A stretch of DNA of 64,000 nucleotides, taken from NCBI GenBank assembly GCA_964427505.1, contig CAYRUO010000001.1, positions 310,001 through 374,000 on the forward strand, written 5' to 3'. Below are positions 24,632 to 32,761 of the stretch, piece by piece. Each line of letters opens with the position of its first letter. Positions within the stretch are counted from its first letter, which is position 1. Below the pieces are notes generated by a model. That model saw only the letters and a list, made by a program, of their open reading frames with translations, had not been told where the DNA came from and did not search any database. Source of the DNA: Thermanaerothrix sp034436175 (GTDB lineage Bacteria > Chloroflexota > Anaerolineae > Anaerolineales > Anaerolineaceae). Both the position numbers and the translations under genes were made by a program.

Positions 24632-24660
24632 CTAAAAATTCATTACACAGTAATTTTTAG
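24632..24660. repeat. AT-rich inverted repeat upstream of greA
   Basis: CTAAAAATT (24632-24640) and AATTTTTAG (24652-24660) are exact complements, with a second nested dyad ATTAC-ACA-GTAAT at 24642-24654. It lies 17 bases before the greA start. It could be an operator over the greA promoter or a read-through terminator from dgt. Confidence 0.5.
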
Positions 24661-24688
24661 ACCTGACCGCTTACATGGCCGCTCTCCC

Positions 24689-25840
24689 TTATGGAAGGGT
24701 GAGCGGGGCAAAAAGTTTCTGATATTCCTCGATGGCGAAGCGGTCGGTCATGCCAGCGATATAGTCACATACTGTCCTTTCTAACCCGCGCTGTTCGATC
24801 AACTGCTGAATGTGGCCGGGCAGAATGGTGGGCTCAGAACAATATGCATAGAAAAGATCGCTGATCAGGCGCTCCGCCTTTACGGCCATACGGACAACGC
24901 GGTAATGACGATATAAGTTAATGAATAAAAAATCTTTTAATTGGCGGTTGCGACGGATAAACTCCGCGCTGAAACTCACTACATTATAAGGCAAACGTTG
25001 GAGTTCGTCTACGGATTGCACGCCGCTCTCCAACAACCGTTGGTGGGTGGCGTGGACCAAATCGGTGACTTCCAGTCCGATGAGACGGCGAATCAGGCGA
25101 TGGCGGGTCATTTCATCCAGAGTTTTGCCATCCCAACCGATGCTGTGTTTCAACAGTTCCCATAATTCAAGTCCGTCAAGCATGCTTGGGCTGATCAAAC
25201 CAGAACGGAGACCGTCATCCAAATCGTGAGCGGTGTAGGCGAGTTCATCGGCTGCGTTTGCGATCTGGGCTTCCAAATGCCCGCGCAGTTCGGGATTGAA
25301 ATTTCGCGCTTCGGCTTTGTCATATTCTGTTTCGTGTTTGACGATTCCCTCAAGCACTTCCCAGGATAGGTTGAGGCCGGGAAAATCTGGGTAGCGCCGT
25401 TCGAGCTCTGTGACGATCCGGAACGATTGACGATTGTGATCAAAACCGCCGTGGTCTTTCATCAGACGGGCTAGAGCCGTCTCTCCCGAGTGACCAAAAG
25501 GGGGATGACCAAGGTCGTGCGCAAGACAAATGGCTTCGGTGAGGTCCTCGTTAGCACCCAGAGCCCGTGCGATGGTGCGCGCAATTTGGGCGACTTCGAG
25601 GGTATGCGTGAGCCGAGTGCGGTAGTAGTCACCTTCGTAGGTGATGAACACTTGTGTTTTATATTCAAGGCGTCGGAAGGCGGTGGTGTGAAGAATGCGA
25701 TCACGGTCGCGCTGGAATATTGTGCGATATTCTGGCTCATCTTCGGCATAAAAGCGTCCACGGGAATACTTACTACGAAACCCATAGGGAGCGAGATTGC
25801 GGTCTTCAATCTCTTCCAACATCTCACGGGTTAAAAGCAT
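24689..25840 (-). CDS. dgt: Deoxyguanosinetriphosphate triphosphohydrolase-like HD protein
   Basis: 383 residues from the ATG at 25840, which follows GGAGGCCGTT; an ATG at 25852 has no ribosome-binding site and lies before it. The family removes triphosphate from dNTPs. Visible motifs are GRFYAEDEPEYRTIFQRDRDRILHT in short pieces, FRRLEYKTQVF, the HD metal residues in RLTHTLEVAQIA and LAHDLGHPPFGHSGE, ADELAYTAHDLDDGLRSG, and the C-terminal antiviral-like helix region. It lies 13 bases downstream of the isopentenyl phosphate kinase gene, so the two are probably co-transcribed, although they share no obvious pathway. Confidence 0.92.
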   Translation of the reverse strand: MLLTREMLEEIEDRNLAPYGFRSKYSRGRFYAEDEPEYRTIFQRDRDRILHTTAFRRLEYKTQVFITYEGDYYRTRLTHTLEVAQIARTIARALGANEDLTEAICLAHDLGHPPFGHSGETALARLMKDHGGFDHNRQSFRIVTELERRYPDFPGLNLSWEVLEGIVKHETEYDKAEARNFNPELRGHLEAQIANAADELAYTAHDLDDGLRSGLISPSMLDGLELWELLKHSIGWDGKTLDEMTRHRLIRRLIGLEVTDLVHATHQRLLESGVQSVDELQRLPYNVVSFSAEFIRRNRQLKDFLFINLYRHYRVVRMAVKAERLISDLFYAYCSEPTILPGHIQQLIEQRGLERTVCDYIAGMTDRFAIEEYQKLFAPLTLP

Positions 25841-25853
25841 AACGGCCTCCATT

Positions 25854-26651
25854 CTATAAAGAAATCCGTGTGCCTACGGCGCAACCGCGCAATGCCTGCA
25901 CCAGGTTATTGGGGTGCTCACCAGAGAAGATCACTGCCTCTAGGCTAGGGTATTGTCGAACGACTTGGAGCATCAAGTGCACTTTAGCAAGCATCCCTCC
26001 GGTCACGTCGGGAGCCTCCGAGCCGGCCAGGGCTGGTAATACTTCAGCCAGGTTATCAGGGGTGAGGTGTGAGATTAATCGCTGGCGCAAAGGAAAATCT
26101 GCCCACACGCCTTCTTCTTGTCCACAGAGAAGAAGGCGCGAAGGCTTTAAGTAAGGGATGAGTTCAATAAACAGACGTTCCGTGGAGAGGATGGTGCCCC
26201 CAAGTTCGGTATCAAAGACCACATCCCCGTAGACGACGGGGATAAGACCGGCATTGAGGGCGCGCTGAAGCGGCTCAATTTCCCATCGCACGACATGCCC
26301 GTCTTGGCACAGAATCGTTGAGGAAGGTGGAAAGGCGATGACAGGGAGGCCGGATTGTAACAGCGCCTCAACCACCAGGGTGTTGAGTGCCCGCGCTTGC
26401 CACCAGACCTCCAGGAAACCTTGCCATTGTTCGGGAGTGGATACCCCTAGATGGGTGTTGTGCTTTTTAGCGGCGAAGTGTCCGAATGAGCCTGAACCAT
26501 GCCCTAGGACAAGGTGTAAGGCCGGGTTTTCTGCCCGTACCTGGGCAATTTCGGATGCCAGGCGCCGAATAACATCCAGGCGGGGGGTAGAGGCGCGGTG
26601 CTTTTCGGTAATCAGCGAACCACCCAGTTTGAGGAAGTAAAGCGCATCCAT
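25854..26651 (-). CDS. Isopentenyl phosphate kinase
   Basis: 265 residues from the ATG at 26651 (MDALYFLKLGGSLIT); a reading from 26714 would overlap the mevalonate kinase by 50 bases. It is an amino-acid-kinase-fold protein. KLGGSLIT and VLGHGSGSFGHFAAKKH match isopentenyl phosphate kinase, including the His of the SFGH motif that binds the substrate phosphate. YGDVVFD and DVTGGMLAKV follow. The enzyme phosphorylates isopentenyl phosphate to IPP, the last step of the alternative mevalonate pathway known in archaea and in Chloroflexi such as Roseiflexus. The gene next to it encodes mevalonate kinase, which strongly supports the call over carbamate or glutamate kinases. Confidence 0.9.
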   Translation of the reverse strand: MDALYFLKLGGSLITEKHRASTPRLDVIRRLASEIAQVRAENPALHLVLGHGSGSFGHFAAKKHNTHLGVSTPEQWQGFLEVWWQARALNTLVVEALLQSGLPVIAFPPSSTILCQDGHVVRWEIEPLQRALNAGLIPVVYGDVVFDTELGGTILSTERLFIELIPYLKPSRLLLCGQEEGVWADFPLRQRLISHLTPDNLAEVLPALAGSEAPDVTGGMLAKVHLMLQVVRQYPSLEAVIFSGEHPNNLVQALRGCAVGTRISL

Positions 26652-26664
26652 AAGGTGCCATCCG

Positions 26665-27618
26665 TTATCGTGTTTGGGTGGTACGAATAACCACGGAAAA
26701 GACATTGACAGCACCCGCTTGGCGTAGGGCCTGTTCGACCTGGGTGCTATCCTCAGGCTTCACTAATGCAATCATGATCCCCCCTTGACCACCCCCGGAT
26801 AATTTAGCACCCAGAGCCCCCGCCGATAGTGCCGCTTGAATTAGACGGTCTAACTCGGGCGACGAGACACCGATTTCAGTGAGTAAGTGGTGGTTTTGAA
26901 CCATCAATCTGCCGACCTCGTCAACTTGTCCTTCGGTCAAGGCTCTTTTGGCTTGTCGGGTGAGTTCACCAATCGCTTTAAAACGATCGTCATACCAGGT
27001 GGGGTTTTGTTCCCTCCGCTGACGAACACCGGCCACGGCTTCGCGGGTTAATCCTTTTATTCCCGTATCGCCGATGATCAAATGAAGAGTCATAGGGAAG
27101 GTGAGAAACTCAATGGGTTGACCACGGATAAAAAAGATGGGGCGGGCATAAGTAATGACAGTGTTATCAATCCCCGAAGGTGTACCATGGTGATGCTGTT
27201 CAATGCGATAGGCGAGTTCGCAGACCTGCGGGTCAGGTAGTGGGTGCCCTACAAATGTTGACAGGGCACGGATCAGGGCTACAGCGGTCGCGGCACTTGA
27301 CCCCATACCCGATGCGACCGGAATAGAGGACGTTAAGCGAAGGCGCAAGGCTGGCCAGTGATCGAGTTTCAATGCCTCCGCAACCAGATTAAAGGCAAGG
27401 GCAATGGGATGTTCCAAAGGAAGATGGTCTAGCGTGGTTTTCAATCCAATCTGAGGGGCTTCGATGAAAGGCGGCTTAGAGGGACCGGGTTGAGCGGTGA
27501 TCGTTACGCGCGCTTCTAGCCCGGTAACTGGGGCTGCAATTGCCGGATGACCATATACGACCGTGTGTTCACCAAATAGGATAACTTTCGCCGGAGCAGT
27601 AGCGGAAATAGCGGGCAT
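26665..27618 (-). CDS. mvk: Mevalonate kinase
   Basis: 317 residues; ATG seven bases after the stop of the UbiA-family gene. It is a GHMP kinase. The start APAKVILFGEHTVVYGHPAIA is the mevalonate kinase form, the ATP loop is SIPVASGMGSSAATAVAL, the catalytic region is HHHGTPSGIDNT, and motif 3 is LGAKLSGGGQGG. It phosphorylates mevalonate to 5-phosphomevalonate. With isopentenyl phosphate kinase 13 bases downstream, the likely route goes through phosphomevalonate decarboxylation to isopentenyl phosphate. The decarboxylase and the early genes are not in this window. Confidence 0.94.
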   Translation of the reverse strand: MPAISATAPAKVILFGEHTVVYGHPAIAAPVTGLEARVTITAQPGPSKPPFIEAPQIGLKTTLDHLPLEHPIALAFNLVAEALKLDHWPALRLRLTSSIPVASGMGSSAATAVALIRALSTFVGHPLPDPQVCELAYRIEQHHHGTPSGIDNTVITYARPIFFIRGQPIEFLTFPMTLHLIIGDTGIKGLTREAVAGVRQRREQNPTWYDDRFKAIGELTRQAKRALTEGQVDEVGRLMVQNHHLLTEIGVSSPELDRLIQAALSAGALGAKLSGGGQGGIMIALVKPEDSTQVEQALRQAGAVNVFSVVIRTTQTR

Positions 27619-27624
27619 GATATT

Positions 27625-28515
27625 TCACTTGGCCGGAAAAGCATAGAAGACGACCAACACCGCAATTCCCCACAGTGCAATCGTGATTTGAAGGGGGCGG
27701 TCGGTTAGCAAAAGATCTTCCGGGGAACCCCCGGAGCCTTCCACTTGAACTAGGTAAAGATAGCGCAGAATTCCATAAAGGACGAAAGGAATCGTCAGCA
27801 TCATGAGGTGATTCGAGGGAAGATTAGGCGCCGAGAAGGTGTACAGGCTGTAGGCAATGATCGTGCTGCTGGACACGATAGTGATGGACTGATCCAGAAA
27901 GGGAAGGGTGTAACCATCTAGGACGCGGCGGTGTGTGTTGGCTTGATCTGCCAGTTCGGTAAGTTCAGCACGGCGCTTGCCAAAACCGATGTAGAGGGCG
28001 AGAAGCGTGGTTACAACATAGAGCCAAGGCGAAAACCGTTCCACTTGAATTAACGAAACACCCCCTGCCACGCGTAAGACGAAGCCGGCCGCAATAATCA
28101 ACACATCCAGGATGGGGATATGTTTTAACCAACGTGAATAGGCTAGGTTTAGCAAGAAATAACTGCTCAGAATGACACCGAAGCCCAACGAAAGATAAAA
28201 GGCTAACGGTAGGGCCACAATGATTAAGGCAAAAGCCGCGGCGCGGGCGATGGGGATAGGGAGTTTACCTGAAGCAATGGGGCGCAGACGTTTCTGGGGG
28301 TGATGGCGGTCGGCTTCGGCGTCTGTAATGTCATTGAAGATGTAAACCACCCCCGATATCAGGCAAAATAACACAAACCCTAAAAGGGTGCGCAGTGCTG
28401 CCGGCACATTGGTCAATTGACGATCGAAAACCAGCGCAGCCAGGACGAAGGCGTTTTTTGTCCATTGGCGGGGACGCATCGTTTGGATCAACGCCTTAAT
28501 CATGTTCATAATCAT
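27625..28515 (-). CDS. UbiA-family prenyltransferase, decaprenyl-phosphate phosphoribosyltransferase-like
   Basis: 296 residues from the ATG at 28515; ATGs at 28509 and 28503 are equally possible. Earlier in-frame codons overlap the divergent tlyA gene and are rejected. It has about nine membrane spans. The first Asp motif is NDITDAEADRHHP followed by KRLRPIASG, and the second is DGYTLPFLDQS. RPRQWTKNAFVLAALVF at the start is typical of the Rv3806c-like group, which moves phosphoribose onto decaprenyl phosphate, rather than quinone-forming UbiA. It is seven bases upstream of the mevalonate kinase, so lipid-carrier synthesis and lipid-linked sugar assembly appear to be co-expressed. The exact substrate is not certain. 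Confidence 0.85.
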   Translation of the reverse strand: MIMNMIKALIQTMRPRQWTKNAFVLAALVFDRQLTNVPAALRTLLGFVLFCLISGVVYIFNDITDAEADRHHPQKRLRPIASGKLPIPIARAAAFALIIVALPLAFYLSLGFGVILSSYFLLNLAYSRWLKHIPILDVLIIAAGFVLRVAGGVSLIQVERFSPWLYVVTTLLALYIGFGKRRAELTELADQANTHRRVLDGYTLPFLDQSITIVSSSTIIAYSLYTFSAPNLPSNHLMMLTIPFVLYGILRYLYLVQVEGSGGSPEDLLLTDRPLQITIALWGIAVLVVFYAFPAK

Positions 28516-28549
28516 ATCATAACTCTGCAAACCAGGTAAAATACCTCTC

Positions 28550-29341
28550 GTGAAAGAACGGTTAGACGTCCTCGTGGTTGAACGAGGGTTGGCAGAGAGC
28601 CGGGCTAAAGCCCAGCGATTGATAATGGCCGGACAAGTTCGGGTTGAAGGGGAGGTGATTCTGAAACCCGGCACTCTGATTCCGGTATCGGCATCCATTG
28701 AGGTGGTAGAGGGGATGCGTTATGTATCGCGAGGGGGAGAGAAATTGGAGGCCGCGTTGGAAGGATTTGACCTGACCCACCTCGAAGGTTGGGTGTGTGC
28801 CGATGTGGGTGCCTCCACCGGTGGGTTTACGGATTGCTTGCTGGCTCATGGCGCGGCTAGGGTTTATGCGATTGATGTGGGGTACGGCCAATTGCATTGG
28901 AAACTGCGCCAAGACCCACGTGTGGTCGTCATGGAGCGAACGAATGTGCGTTATCTGACCACTCTTCCCGAACAGGTGGATTTGGTCACGATTGATGTCT
29001 CTTTTATCTCATTAAAACTGGTGCTACCGACTGTCAAAGTTTGGCTGAAACCGGAGGGGAAAATTATCGCGCTCATCAAGCCCCAATTCGAAGCCGGCCC
29101 AAGCGAATCTGCCCGCGGCAAGGGGGTTATCCGTGATGCTCGGGTTCACCGCCGCGTACTTGAGGACGTATTGGCGTTTGCAAAAACGATTGGATTAACA
29201 CCCCAAGGCTTGATCCGTTCCCCGCTTTTAGGACCAAAGGGAAATGTTGAGTTCTTAACCCTTCTCACACCAAGCCCCGAGGAAAGCATAACGTCACATC
29301 TGGACTCGATGATCGAAGCCGTAGTCGGTCCATCTCACTGA
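28550..29341 (+). CDS. tlyA: TlyA-family rRNA 2'-O-methyltransferase
   Basis: 263 residues with a GTG start. An S4 RNA-binding domain (residues 1-60, RLDVLVVERGLAESRAKAQ) precedes an FtsJ-type methyltransferase: ADVGASTGGFTDCLL (SAM motif I), YAIDVGYGQLHWKLR, TIDVSFISL and ALIKPQFEAGP. TlyA methylates ribose in 16S and/or 23S rRNA. No clear ribosome-binding site precedes it, and a TAAAAT at 28537-28542 would place the transcript start almost at the GTG, so a leaderless mRNA is possible. Its stop overlaps the convergent lytic-transglycosylase-like gene by seven bases. Only 34 bases separate it from the divergent prenyltransferase. Confidence 0.93.
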   Translation: MKERLDVLVVERGLAESRAKAQRLIMAGQVRVEGEVILKPGTLIPVSASIEVVEGMRYVSRGGEKLEAALEGFDLTHLEGWVCADVGASTGGFTDCLLAHGAARVYAIDVGYGQLHWKLRQDPRVVVMERTNVRYLTTLPEQVDLVTIDVSFISLKLVLPTVKVWLKPEGKIIALIKPQFEAGPSESARGKGVIRDARVHRRVLEDVLAFAKTIGLTPQGLIRSPLLGPKGNVEFLTLLTPSPEESITSHLDSMIEAVVGPSH

Positions 29342-30438
29342 AAAATGCGCTCAATGTAATCGGAACCCTTTTTACATTCGGGGCTGGTCAATCCAGATTT
29401 AAGGCTTTCCCACGAGAGGAATAAACCGCTTTGGTTAACATGTTGGACGGCTTTGAAGGTGCATCCAGGGCCAGTATGATAATTAACCAGGGTCAATTTC
29501 CACAAATCAACGTAATTGCTTAACTGGCCTGGCGACCGGCGGTAAACGTTGTAGATGATTTGAGCGGTTTGAGCGCAGTTGGCACGCAGTACTTCGGCAA
29601 AGATGGCTACGCTTTCCTTAGCCCTCGTCACGTCAATCCCGGCCGGACAATCGGTGCAGGTAGCATTCACACGCTGTACCAGATAGCCTCGCAACATCAG
29701 TCGTTCCTCACTGCTAAGGTTGGCGTAACCCATCTCACAGCGGTTAGGGTGAAGGATGCCGTTACACAGCCTTTGGAAGAAAGGCGGGTTGTAGAGTAGC
29801 AAGGTGTCGGCACCTGATTGGTTAAGTTGTCCCAGACCGATTTCGTAACCGTTGCCGTAAGTTCCAGGCCAGAATTGAGATTCAATGGCGAACAGTTGTT
29901 TTAAGAGCCTTGGGGGTACGCCAGTGTTTTGAGAAGCCTGGATGATCTCAGCATCATACATGTTTTGCCATTCGGCCAATACCGGTCGTGCTCGTTCCAC
30001 GCCACAGGTGTTAGCCACATAGGGTGTTTGCAATCCCCCGCCAGGACAGTCCTGTGCATCCACAACCTTGTTACGAATCAACATAGCAACCAGATAGTAA
30101 TAGGGCGTGTTGGAATTGAGGTCAGCCAGCGAAGCGGATGGCTCCAAAATTGGGGGAACATAAGGGGGACGCTGGTGAATCCCCCAGATTTCGCTACACG
30201 TCAGGGCGGTGCTGTAAAGGACATAAACCGGTTGAGCGCTTCCCTCATTAGGTGTCGTTGCGGCAGGCGCGGAGGTGGAACTTGCGGTGGGGTTAGGCTG
30301 AGCAAAGGAGATGACCTCTTGTGACAAACGACCTGGCTGGTCGAGGATGATACCTGGGGGCGGGGTAAAGGCAATTAGCCCCCAGGCGATGACAATCGTG
30401 AGGACGGAAAAAATGCGCATTGTGCCAGGATTTTTCAT
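29335..30438 (-). CDS. Secreted lytic transglycosylase-like protein
   Basis: 367 residues; ATG with AGGAG further upstream than usual. An N-terminal hydrophobic segment (RIFSVLTIVIAWGLIAF) is a signal or anchor. It is followed by a low-complexity Ser/Thr/Ala/Pro linker to about residue 70. The central region has the SLT-like pattern GVPPRLLKQLFAIESQFWPG with a candidate catalytic Glu, then YEIGLGQLNQSGAD, which matches the GxxQ segment of goose-lysozyme-type folds. At least nine Cys in the mature part suggest disulphides. It probably cleaves peptidoglycan or a related wall polymer outside the membrane. It is the last gene of the HD-GYP - zinc ribbon - transglycosylase run. Confidence 0.75.
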   Translation of the reverse strand: MKNPGTMRIFSVLTIVIAWGLIAFTPPPGIILDQPGRLSQEVISFAQPNPTASSTSAPAATTPNEGSAQPVYVLYSTALTCSEIWGIHQRPPYVPPILEPSASLADLNSNTPYYYLVAMLIRNKVVDAQDCPGGGLQTPYVANTCGVERARPVLAEWQNMYDAEIIQASQNTGVPPRLLKQLFAIESQFWPGTYGNGYEIGLGQLNQSGADTLLLYNPPFFQRLCNGILHPNRCEMGYANLSSEERLMLRGYLVQRVNATCTDCPAGIDVTRAKESVAIFAEVLRANCAQTAQIIYNVYRRSPGQLSNYVDLWKLTLVNYHTGPGCTFKAVQHVNQSGLFLSWESLKSGLTSPECKKGSDYIERIFQ

Positions 30439-30461
30439 TGGGCCTACTATGACTCCTTTGC

Positions 30462-30749
30462 TCAGGCTTTATCTCCGGTCTCATCTTCTTCATACACGTA
30501 TGCCCAACCTGTTCCCTTACACACTGGGCAGACGCCATAAACATAACCGTCTCGGCAAAGCCCACCCCCGTTTCCAGCACAAAAGGCGCATTTCTTAGGG
30601 GCTTGGGCGACTAAAATGGTTCCTACCCCTTTACAAACCGGGCAGATATCGTAGGTGTTGCCGTCACGGCAACGCCCGGCGCCATTTCCACTGCAAAACG
30701 CACAAGTTTCTGGGGCGTAGTGGATGAAGGGTTGGGCTTTTATACGCAT
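30462..30749 (-). CDS. Small protein with two DnaJ-like zinc ribbons
   Basis: 95 residues; ATG with GGAG upstream. It consists of two near-identical units: CAFCSGNGAGRCRDGNTYD with CPVCKGVG, and CAFCAGNGGGLCRDGYVYG with CPVCKGTG. Each has the CxxC and CxxCxGxG arrangement of the DnaJ/BSD2 zinc-binding region, so each half probably binds one or two zinc ions. It has no J domain and no membrane segment, and ends in an acidic tail. Possible roles are protein or metal handling; nothing in the sequence fixes the partner. It lies between the HD-GYP and transglycosylase-like genes in the same orientation. Confidence 0.7.
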   Translation of the reverse strand: MRIKAQPFIHYAPETCAFCSGNGAGRCRDGNTYDICPVCKGVGTILVAQAPKKCAFCAGNGGGLCRDGYVYGVCPVCKGTGWAYVYEEDETGDKA

Positions 30750-30786
30750 GTGGGATACTCCGCTGGTCTGTATTTAACTAATATGG

Positions 30787-32502
30787 TTATGTGGACTTGT
30801 CGGTTGAGTCTATTACCGCCTCGGTGAAAGCCTCGGTTACCTCTGGGTCAAACTGAGTTCCTGCTGCTTCTCGGATTTTTTCTAAAGCCTCTTCGGTTGT
30901 ATAACTGCTTCGGTACGGTAGATCCGTGGTCATCATAGCAAAAGCCTCTGATACAGCGATGATAGAAGAGGCGGGCGGAATATCCTTTTTGGCCAATCCT
31001 TCGGGATAACCTGTACCATCCCAATGCTCCTGGTGGTGGTACACCCAAGGCACAATGCGGTTGAATGCGTTGATTTGCTTAACAATTTGTGCCCCGTAAT
31101 AGGGGTGCATTTGAATCATCTTCCATTCTTGTTCTGATAAAGGCTTAACCTTGGTCAAAATGCTCTCAGGGATAGAGAGTTTGCCAATATCGTGTAATAA
31201 TGCTGCGATTTCAATGAATTCAAGGTCGGCGCCACTCCAATTCAACTTTTTGGCCGTATCTACAGCCAGTTGTGCCACACGTTCAGAGTGTCCAGCCATA
31301 AAACGATCTCGCTGGTCAATCGCCGAGATTAAAACCCTGGCTAAATTGATTAGTGGAGACAACCCAACGGTTCCTGATATAACCGGGGGAGTAAGTGATT
31401 GAGTGAAACCCGGCCGGCGCCGTTCGTTAATAGCGACTTCAAGTTCAACGGTATTTTCATAAAAATTTAGGAAATTTTCCAGGCGCTCAAGCATTACCTT
31501 AAGTTGCGGGTATTGACCAGTTGCCCAAAGGGCTGGAACTTGCTCATACATGATCGCGGAAGCGCGAGCCACTTCTGCTTGGGGTATGATCCGTTTTCCA
31601 TTTGAGAGCAATAAGTCGTGGTAAGCAATTAAGCGCGAGAAGCGCTCATTAATCCGTTGAATTTGCTTGGATAGCGAAGGGTATTCACGGATGTTTTCTT
31701 CTAAAATGCGCAACTGTCCAATTAAGCCTTCGTAGTCAACACCATGCTCGTGGCGTTTCTTTAGTAGATCGTTCAAAACTTGTTCCCATTGATAACGTGC
31801 GTCCTGGAAGGTAATTAATTCATTACCAAGTAATAAAGGTTCCTCGTTCTTAATTTGACTTTCGACATATCCGATGACCTTTTTTATAGATTCGGAAACG
31901 GCTTCTAATCGTTTGATATTTTCTTGCTGTCTTGCTTTTTCCGCCCGTTTCTTTTCACGAAATATCAGCATACGATCATAAAAATCAAGGCGCTTAGGAG
32001 CCTCGGCTAATTTCGAGAGCAGGGTGCTTTGCTTATCGGTTAACCCGTCCCATTTTTCCTTTAGTTCCCTGAGGTTCTTGGTGGGTCTCAAGAAAAGGGG
32101 AAAACGCCGCGTTTCCTTTTCAATCTTGGGTAATTCCTGGGTAATTTGATCGTAAAGAGAGGTGAGTTCTTCGGGTATCCGTGGGGCTTTGTAAGTTAGG
32201 CTGGCATAGGTGACGCGATATGCCAGAAAAGCCCGTTCGATCTCTTCCAGTTTACCCCGTGTCTTCTTGGGGTATCCTCTGAGATCGCGTTGAAGTTGAA
32301 GCCAATTCTGAATTGAATTGTGTATTTTCTTGACAAAAGAGGGGCGTTTCTCTTTGGGGGCGGTTTCTATAGGGGCTGAGGAATCACTACCATCACCCCG
32401 TTCAGGGGCATCTGCGGCCTCGGAGGGGATCTTAAGTTCCAGGTTGATCGGCTCTTCAGGTGGAGCCTTGGTTTTCATAAATTTCTGGCCTTTTTTGTTC
32501 AT
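30787..32502 (-). CDS. HD-GYP phosphodiesterase with long N-terminal coiled coil
   Basis: 571 residues from the ATG at 32502, which follows AAGGGGA; a GTG at 32577 would put codons over that site and is rejected. The C-terminal 190 residues are an HD-GYP domain with GHSERVAQLAVDTA, LLHDIGKLSIPESIL, the HHQEHWDGTGYPEG motif and SSIIAVSEAFAMMTTD. Such domains hydrolyse cyclic di-GMP or related dinucleotides. The first about 370 residues have no membrane segment. They are charged and helical, rich in Lys/Glu/Arg/Leu, and look like an elongated coiled coil. The gene has a consensus promoter at 32583-32611 and is divergent from a CpaE-like ATPase, which hints at second-messenger control of the same surface machinery. 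Confidence 0.87.
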   Translation of the reverse strand: MNKKGQKFMKTKAPPEEPINLELKIPSEAADAPERGDGSDSSAPIETAPKEKRPSFVKKIHNSIQNWLQLQRDLRGYPKKTRGKLEEIERAFLAYRVTYASLTYKAPRIPEELTSLYDQITQELPKIEKETRRFPLFLRPTKNLRELKEKWDGLTDKQSTLLSKLAEAPKRLDFYDRMLIFREKKRAEKARQQENIKRLEAVSESIKKVIGYVESQIKNEEPLLLGNELITFQDARYQWEQVLNDLLKKRHEHGVDYEGLIGQLRILEENIREYPSLSKQIQRINERFSRLIAYHDLLLSNGKRIIPQAEVARASAIMYEQVPALWATGQYPQLKVMLERLENFLNFYENTVELEVAINERRRPGFTQSLTPPVISGTVGLSPLINLARVLISAIDQRDRFMAGHSERVAQLAVDTAKKLNWSGADLEFIEIAALLHDIGKLSIPESILTKVKPLSEQEWKMIQMHPYYGAQIVKQINAFNRIVPWVYHHQEHWDGTGYPEGLAKKDIPPASSIIAVSEAFAMMTTDLPYRSSYTTEEALEKIREAAGTQFDPEVTEAFTEAVIDSTDKST

Positions 32503-32582
32503 GGCTTTCCCCTTTTGATCAATAACCCCGATTCTGTTTAAAGGATTAGGGGAGACAAGGATGCAAGGACATTTCACTTATT

Positions 32583-32611
32583 ATATTATTGTTTTGGCGA
32601 GGCTTTGTCAA
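32583..32611 (-). promoter_or_regulatory. Consensus sigma70 promoter of the HD-GYP gene
   Basis: On the minus strand TTGACA (32611-32606) is followed, 17 bases later, by TAATAT (32588-32583). The -35 is a perfect match and the -10 differs at two positions. It lies 80 bases before the HD-GYP start. Confidence 0.8.
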
Positions 32612-32631
32612 CTTTTGTATGTCTGCTCAAG

Positions 32632-32659
32632 TTTTCATTTTTGTTTGTAAGGATATAAT
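32632..32659 (+). promoter_or_regulatory. Putative promoter of the CpaE-like gene
   Basis: A perfect TATAAT (32654-32659) is preceded, 16 bases earlier, by TTTTCA (32632-32637). The expected start near 32666 leaves a leader of about 170 bases before the ATG at 32839. Confidence 0.6.
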
Positions 32660-32676
32660 ATATAAAACCCAATTAG

Positions 32677-32761
32677 CCCACTCATTGAGTGATGTGCTAG
32701 TGGGTATAGGGCGGGGATGAGAAAAGACGTCCAGCCCAACGTCAACACGGGCTACAGGTGT
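32677..32761 (+). ncRNA. Candidate structured mRNA leader with complementary hairpin loops
   Basis: Three stems can form: CCCACT (32677-32682) with AGTGGG (32699-32704); GACGT (32726-32730) with ACGTC (32739-32743) around loop CCAGCCCA; and ACAC (32745-32748) with GTGT (32758-32761) around loop GGGCTACAG. The two loops contain AGCCC and GGGCT, which are exact complements and could form a kissing pair. It resembles no riboswitch class that I can recognise by motif. It could be a ligand- or protein-binding leader, or chance. Confidence 0.4.

Noticed and set aside
24679..24706. Hairpin CCGCTC-CCCTT / AAGGG-GAGCGG at the end of dgt as a terminator
   Set aside because: The stem overlaps the dgt stop codon and no T-run follows on the minus strand.
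26652..26714. N-terminal extension of the isopentenyl phosphate kinase
   Set aside because: The extra 21 codons overlap the mevalonate kinase gene and precede the normal family start.
28516..28698. Long N-terminal extension of the UbiA-family protein
   Set aside because: It is antisense to the tlyA coding sequence, and its residues lack any membrane or family character.
32503..32577. GTG start 25 codons upstream for the HD-GYP protein
   Set aside because: The extension covers the ribosome-binding site AAGGGGA of the ATG at 32502 and has no site of its own.
32677..32761. c-di-GMP riboswitch upstream of the CpaE-like gene
   Set aside because: Neither the ACGCACAGGG...ACGCAAAGCC core of class I nor the class II core is present. 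It is kept only as an unclassified structured leader.
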